Source: Cyanobacteria bacterium T3Sed10_344R1
GTDB lineage: Bacteria > Cyanobacteriota > Cyanobacteriia > Phormidesmidales > Phormidesmidaceae
Length of the DNA stretch: 8,286 bases
Direction of reading: 5' to 3'
Assembly: GCA_003566335.1 (NCBI GenBank)
Contig: PXDR01000017.1
Location: 1-8,286, forward strand
This document shows, piece after piece, positions 6,055 to 8,286 of the stretch. How positions within the stretch are numbered: position 1 is the stretch's first letter; each line of letters starts with the position of its first letter. Under the pieces are notes generated by a model that saw only the letters and a program-made list of their open reading frames with translations, was not told the origin of the DNA and ran no database searches. Made by a program: the position numbers and the translations under genes.

Positions 6055-6060
6055 TATACA
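6055..6060 (+). promoter_or_regulatory. Possible -10 box for the secreted protein gene
   Basis: TATACA lies 69 bp before the ATG at 6130, in the 167-bp spacer after the antiporter gene. A TTGAAA at 6027-6032 resembles a -35 box, but the 22-bp gap is too long for a normal sigma70 promoter. The rest of the spacer shows no gene or convincing hairpin. Confidence 0.22.
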
Positions 6061-6117
6061 GGTCTCCCCATCAGCCGCTCCGCTGCATTCCCCACTCTGC
6101 TTTCACCCTAACCCCAC

Positions 6118-6122
6118 GAGGA
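6118..6122 (+). promoter_or_regulatory. Ribosome binding site of the secreted protein gene
   Basis: GAGGA lies seven bases before the ATG at 6130. This good match and spacing support that start, which also places a complete signal peptide at the N terminus. Confidence 0.65.
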
Positions 6123-6129
6123 TATTCCG

Positions 6130-6609
6130 ATGACTAATTACCTGCCCACCCTGCGTCGATTTCGCTTTGTCCTAGCCCTACCAGCGGCATTGACCTTAGC
6201 CCTGGGGCTAGCTCCAGCCATGGCCCAACTACCCACAGAGTCTGAAAATGGGGCTGAGGCGTTCCCTGCCGCCTGTGAACCCGACCCGGCTCGGTTTGGC
6301 CGACAACTGGATCTCATCCGGCTGCGCAACCTGTCTCGCCAAACGGCTCAGAGCGAGAATGGCGGCCTTGGGCTGTACCGCGCAGAATCATCCATGCACG
6401 GCACAGTGCTAGAAATGCCCTGTGTGGAGCTAGAGCCTAACCGCTGGCAGTTAGCCTTTCGAGGCGGCAGTCCTGTGGAGGTGAGCCAAGGGAACTATTC
6501 CGTAGTCACCCTGATCACTGTGGATGGTCGTCAGCGGCCCTGGCAGATTTCCGTGGACTACAACGGCCCGATTCAGCAGTACACCGGCCCCCGGCTTTGG
6601 GAAGAGTAG
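6130..6609 (+). CDS. Small secreted protein of unknown function
   Basis: I do not recognise the family. The 159-residue product begins with a textbook signal peptide: basic TLRRFRF (7-13), hydrophobic VLALPAALTLALGLAP (14-29), and an AxA cleavage site Ala30-Met31-Ala32 before Gln33. The mature protein of about 127 residues should be exported across the inner membrane by Sec, to the periplasm or outside. It has two cysteines, Cys49 and Cys98, which could form a disulfide, and no transmembrane segment after the signal. The C-terminal part (about 92-153) looks beta-rich, with alternating hydrophobic residues, for example NRWQLAFRGG, YSVVTLITVDG and WQISVDYNG. The start is fixed by GAGGA at 6118-6122. 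It lies 167 bp after the antiporter gene and ends 34 bp before the convergent activase stop, with no clear terminator between. No enzymatic motif is visible. Confidence 0.8.
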   Translation: MTNYLPTLRRFRFVLALPAALTLALGLAPAMAQLPTESENGAEAFPAACEPDPARFGRQLDLIRLRNLSRQTAQSENGGLGLYRAESSMHGTVLEMPCVELEPNRWQLAFRGGSPVEVSQGNYSVVTLITVDGRQRPWQISVDYNGPIQQYTGPRLWEE

Positions 6610-6643
6610 CGACAGAATCAGTCCTAATTGCAAGACTCGTAGG

Positions 6644-7978
6644 TTACGGGCGCTGGATAATTTCTTCGCTGACCCGGCGCTTGTTCTTGGGGTCAATGCC
6701 AATCAGCCGCACATAGTCTTGGGGATGCTCGCCCAGGCATTGTTCTAGAGCTGCGATCGCAGCTCTAGAATCCGTCGTCTGCACTGGAGCACAGCTCTTC
6801 CAGGAATTTGTCCGAAAGCGGCGGGCATCTACATACTCCATGCCAACTCGATAGCCTTGAGATAAGAGTCCCTGCACCTGATCGACAACAGCCCCAGGCA
6901 GGGCAGACGGGGAGCGCTGATCCGTCAAGGTCGCCGCGTCAGCCTTGCCTTCAGCTACTCCCGGCTGGTAGGGGCGGTAAAACTGGGATGACGAGCTGGG
7001 CTGAGCCGAACTGCCATTGGTATTGGGGTTCGGCTGGGCCTGGGGCGACGCGGGGGGAGCCATTGGGGTCGGGGGGCTCTGATTTGGATGACCCTGATAT
7101 TGCAGCGCCTGATTATACTGACGGCCCAACTGCATATCCCGCACTCGGTTTTGTTCTCGCACCAGGTCTTGCCCCACCGCAAACAGGTGATCCAGGGCAA
7201 AGTTAGGCCGACGAAACTGGGGCGGCGTTTTGGTATTCACCACTTGGCGAGCCACTTGGTCAATGCCGACGCGATGGATAAAGTCCTGCACCTGTTCGTC
7301 ATAAATCCGAGAGCGAATCGCCCCAAAAAAGTCGATCGCCTGATCGGGGAAGTGATCCACCAGTTGGGCTGCCGCCGACTCGCCCAGGTTATCGGGGGCA
7401 AAAATTCCAGCCACCACGCCAATCCGGTCAGCTCGGTCAGGCTCCCAGTAAAACTTCTCCATGCGGCCATCCCGCACCAAGGGGGCATAGAGGGTGGCGA
7501 AGTCGTTCCCCGTCACCACAATCGGCACCCGTTGCAGGGGCGTTTCATCGTAGCTGCCGGGCAGCTGAACATTGGTGGGGTTGTCGGCAATGTTCATCAG
7601 GGTGTTGTTCACTAGCTGGGTGTTGACCGTGTACTGGGTCAAGGCATCGAACCGCCCGGCCCCAGCATCTAGGTCATTGATCATCAACACCGCCATTTTG
7701 CCCCGCACCCGCACCAGCTCCGCTGCCTCCCGGTAGCGCAGCCGAATCAACCGGGCTGGATCTCCCGCATCGGGACTTTCCAGCTCTCCGCCGGAGATGT
7801 GAACCACCTCCACGCCCATGCGCTCGTAGACCAGCTCGCATTGAAAGGTCTTGCCTTCCCCCTTGCGACCATGCACCCCCAAAATCAGCGGCAGCTTCAC
7901 CTGGGGTAAGTCCAGGTAGTTCTTGGTGATGTGAACCGCCAGCCGATTGAGAAACCGAGGAGAAACGTAATAAGTCAT
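6644..7978 (-). CDS. rca: Rubisco activase with C-terminal SSUL (RbcS-like) domain
   Basis: This AAA+ ATPase remodels inhibited Rubisco by releasing bound sugar phosphates; the cyanobacterial form is also recruited to carboxysome Rubisco condensates. In the 444 residues, the AAA+ module shows Walker A GRKGEGKT (37-44), Walker B around MAVLMINDLDAG (95-106), sensor 1 VTGNDF (Asn158) and DGRMEKFYWEP (170-180), all typical of Rubisco activase. The helical subdomain runs to about residue 290. A Pro/Gln/Ser/Asn-rich flexible linker (about 291-366) follows. The C-terminal SSUL domain (about 367-444) contains GYRVGMEYVDARRFRTNSW and ends YVRLIGIDPKNKRRVSEEII, closely like the Rubisco small-subunit-like repeats of CcmM. 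The ATG at 7978 matches the family start, with no strong Shine-Dalgarno sequence. It may instead be called the cyanobacterial activase-like protein, since activity varies in the family. A 28-bp perfect palindrome lies in the SSUL coding region. Confidence 0.95.
   Translation of the reverse strand: MTYYVSPRFLNRLAVHITKNYLDLPQVKLPLILGVHGRKGEGKTFQCELVYERMGVEVVHISGGELESPDAGDPARLIRLRYREAAELVRVRGKMAVLMINDLDAGAGRFDALTQYTVNTQLVNNTLMNIADNPTNVQLPGSYDETPLQRVPIVVTGNDFATLYAPLVRDGRMEKFYWEPDRADRIGVVAGIFAPDNLGESAAAQLVDHFPDQAIDFFGAIRSRIYDEQVQDFIHRVGIDQVARQVVNTKTPPQFRRPNFALDHLFAVGQDLVREQNRVRDMQLGRQYNQALQYQGHPNQSPPTPMAPPASPQAQPNPNTNGSSAQPSSSSQFYRPYQPGVAEGKADAATLTDQRSPSALPGAVVDQVQGLLSQGYRVGMEYVDARRFRTNSWKSCAPVQTTDSRAAIAALEQCLGEHPQDYVRLIGIDPKNKRRVSEEIIQRP
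6743..6770. repeat. Perfect 28-bp palindrome centred on a HIP1 octamer
   Basis: The left half is TTCTAGAGCTGCGA and the right half, TCGCAGCTCTAGAA, is its exact reverse complement with no spacer. The centre is GCGATCGC (6753-6760). It lies within the rca SSUL coding region and encodes residues 403-412, DSRAAIAALE. Symmetry stops at 6742/6771. HIP1 octamers are abundant in cyanobacteria, but ten extra symmetric bases on each side are not part of HIP1. Confidence 0.9.
7042..7076 (+). other. G-quadruplex-type motif opposite the rca linker
   Basis: On the plus strand, the template strand for rca, four G runs of 4, 6, 4 and 6 bases are separated by loops of 6, 7 and 2 bases. It corresponds to proline codons of the flexible linker (around SPPTPMAPPASPQAQ), so codon content alone may explain it. 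Confidence 0.5.
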
Positions 7979-8196
7979 AGCCAGGGAATGCAGGGATCAG
8001 GGGATAGACCGCCGCCGCAGTTGGGCTGGCTCGGTCATCCCGTCAGTCCCATTATCCGTTGCGCTGGGGACTTTACCGGGTCTGCGTCCATTGGAATTGA
8101 CGATGGGCGAAACAAGGCTGGGTAATAGATCGGGAATAGGGGGTAGGGTGCTGTTAGGCGCAGCCGTAACGCACCGTTCCATAAGGCTTTGACCGG
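7979..8196. other. Spacer upstream of rca
   Basis: These 218 bp separate the leftward gene entering from the right edge from rca on the same strand. A minus-strand GATAAT (8051-8056) is a possible -10 box for rca, but no -35 hexamer accompanies it. A minus-strand frame from an ATG at 8182 to 7997 (61 codons) has no ribosome binding site and a low-complexity product, so I do not call it a gene. Confidence 0.45.
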
Positions 8197-8206
8197 CTAA
8201 GCCTTA
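8182..8206 (-). repeat. Inverted repeat overlapping the stop codon of the right-edge gene
   Basis: TAAGGCTT (8182-8189) and AAGCCTTA (8199-8206) are exact 8-bp reverse complements around a nine-base loop. In the minus-strand transcript the hairpin begins in the last codons of the upstream gene and includes its TAG in the stem-loop. No U tract follows, so it is at best a weak or non-classical terminator. Confidence 0.5.
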
Positions 8207-8286
8207 GCAGCAATCAAGTCCTGGAGCTGGCTGTGGCCGAGTTGGTGAAAGCCCACGAGGTCGCTGGGAGACGTGGGCACAAGTTC
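8197..8286 (-). CDS. C-terminal 29 codons of an unrecognised gene
   Basis: The frame is open from the right edge to a TAG at 8197-8199 and ends FHQLGHSQLQDLIAAKA. I do not recognise the family from so short a tail. Support for coding is modest: an unbroken frame, plausible amino-acid composition, and an inverted repeat at the stop codon, as often seen at gene ends. It is on the same strand as rca, 218 bp upstream. Nothing in the tail itself links it to Rubisco or the carboxysome. Confidence 0.5.
   Translation of the reverse strand, partial: ELVPTSPSDLVGFHQLGHSQLQDLIAAKA

Noticed and set aside
6610..6643. Terminator between the convergent secreted-protein and rca genes
   Set aside because: Only a 4-bp AGTC/GACT pairing is visible in the 34-bp gap, with no T tract on either strand.
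7088..7615. Plus-strand frame of 175 codons opposite rca
   Set aside because: It is entirely antisense to a strongly conserved Rubisco activase domain and its product has no recognisable motif; it is a shadow of a GC-rich gene.
7997..8182. 61-codon minus-strand frame upstream of rca
   Set aside because: No ribosome binding site, a low-complexity Pro/Arg/Ser product, and a start that overlaps an inverted repeat at the end of the previous gene.
1..8286. CRISPR array, transposase, toxin-antitoxin, phage or tRNA/rRNA genes
   Set aside because: No regularly spaced repeats, transposase or nuclease frames, small paired genes or structured RNA signatures were seen on either strand. The only mobile element is the intein.

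Overview
The window looks like a chromosomal segment from a beta-cyanobacterium, probably a filamentous, moderately GC-rich lineage. The evidence is a Rubisco activase carrying the carboxysome-type SSUL domain, the rplI-dnaB gene pair with a DnaB intein, and five exact HIP1 octamers (GCGATCGC at 546, 2971, 3421, 5474 and 6753). I see no phage, transposase, CRISPR or rRNA/tRNA signal. Apart from the intein, most of the content is core cyanobacterial housekeeping.

Layout. On the minus strand, 1-1026 holds a two-gene tetrapyrrole cluster. A two-domain sirohydrochlorin chelatase (CbiX/SirB) is followed by the first 25 codons of uroporphyrinogen-III C-methyltransferase (CobA), which runs off the left edge. 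These enzymes act in consecutive steps: CobA makes precorrin-2, and after oxidation to sirohydrochlorin the chelatase inserts the metal on the way to siroheme or cobalamin. A divergent control region at about 1027-1319 separates them from the rightward genes.

On the plus strand come rplI (ribosomal protein L9), a spacer with an inverted repeat and a terminator-like hairpin, and dnaB (replicative helicase). DnaB is interrupted by a 345-residue intein placed exactly inside the ATP-binding Walker A motif, so an active helicase requires protein splicing. The intein keeps all its splicing blocks but only one LAGLIDADG-like motif. The DNA from its C-terminal splicing segment to the end of dnaB is about 10 points lower in GC than the first part of dnaB. 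Next come a membrane cation:proton antiporter fused to a cytoplasmic UspA-type ATP-binding domain, and a small secreted protein of unknown function.

From 6644 to the right edge the genes are on the minus strand: Rubisco activase with a C-terminal SSUL domain, a 218-bp spacer, and the last 29 codons of an unrecognised gene that enters from the right edge.

The items most worth a second look are the P-loop intein and the composition break linked to it, a perfect 28-bp palindrome centred on a HIP1 site inside the activase gene, a triple 11-bp repeat upstream of the chelatase, and two G-quadruplex-type motifs. I did not find a clearly new multi-gene system.
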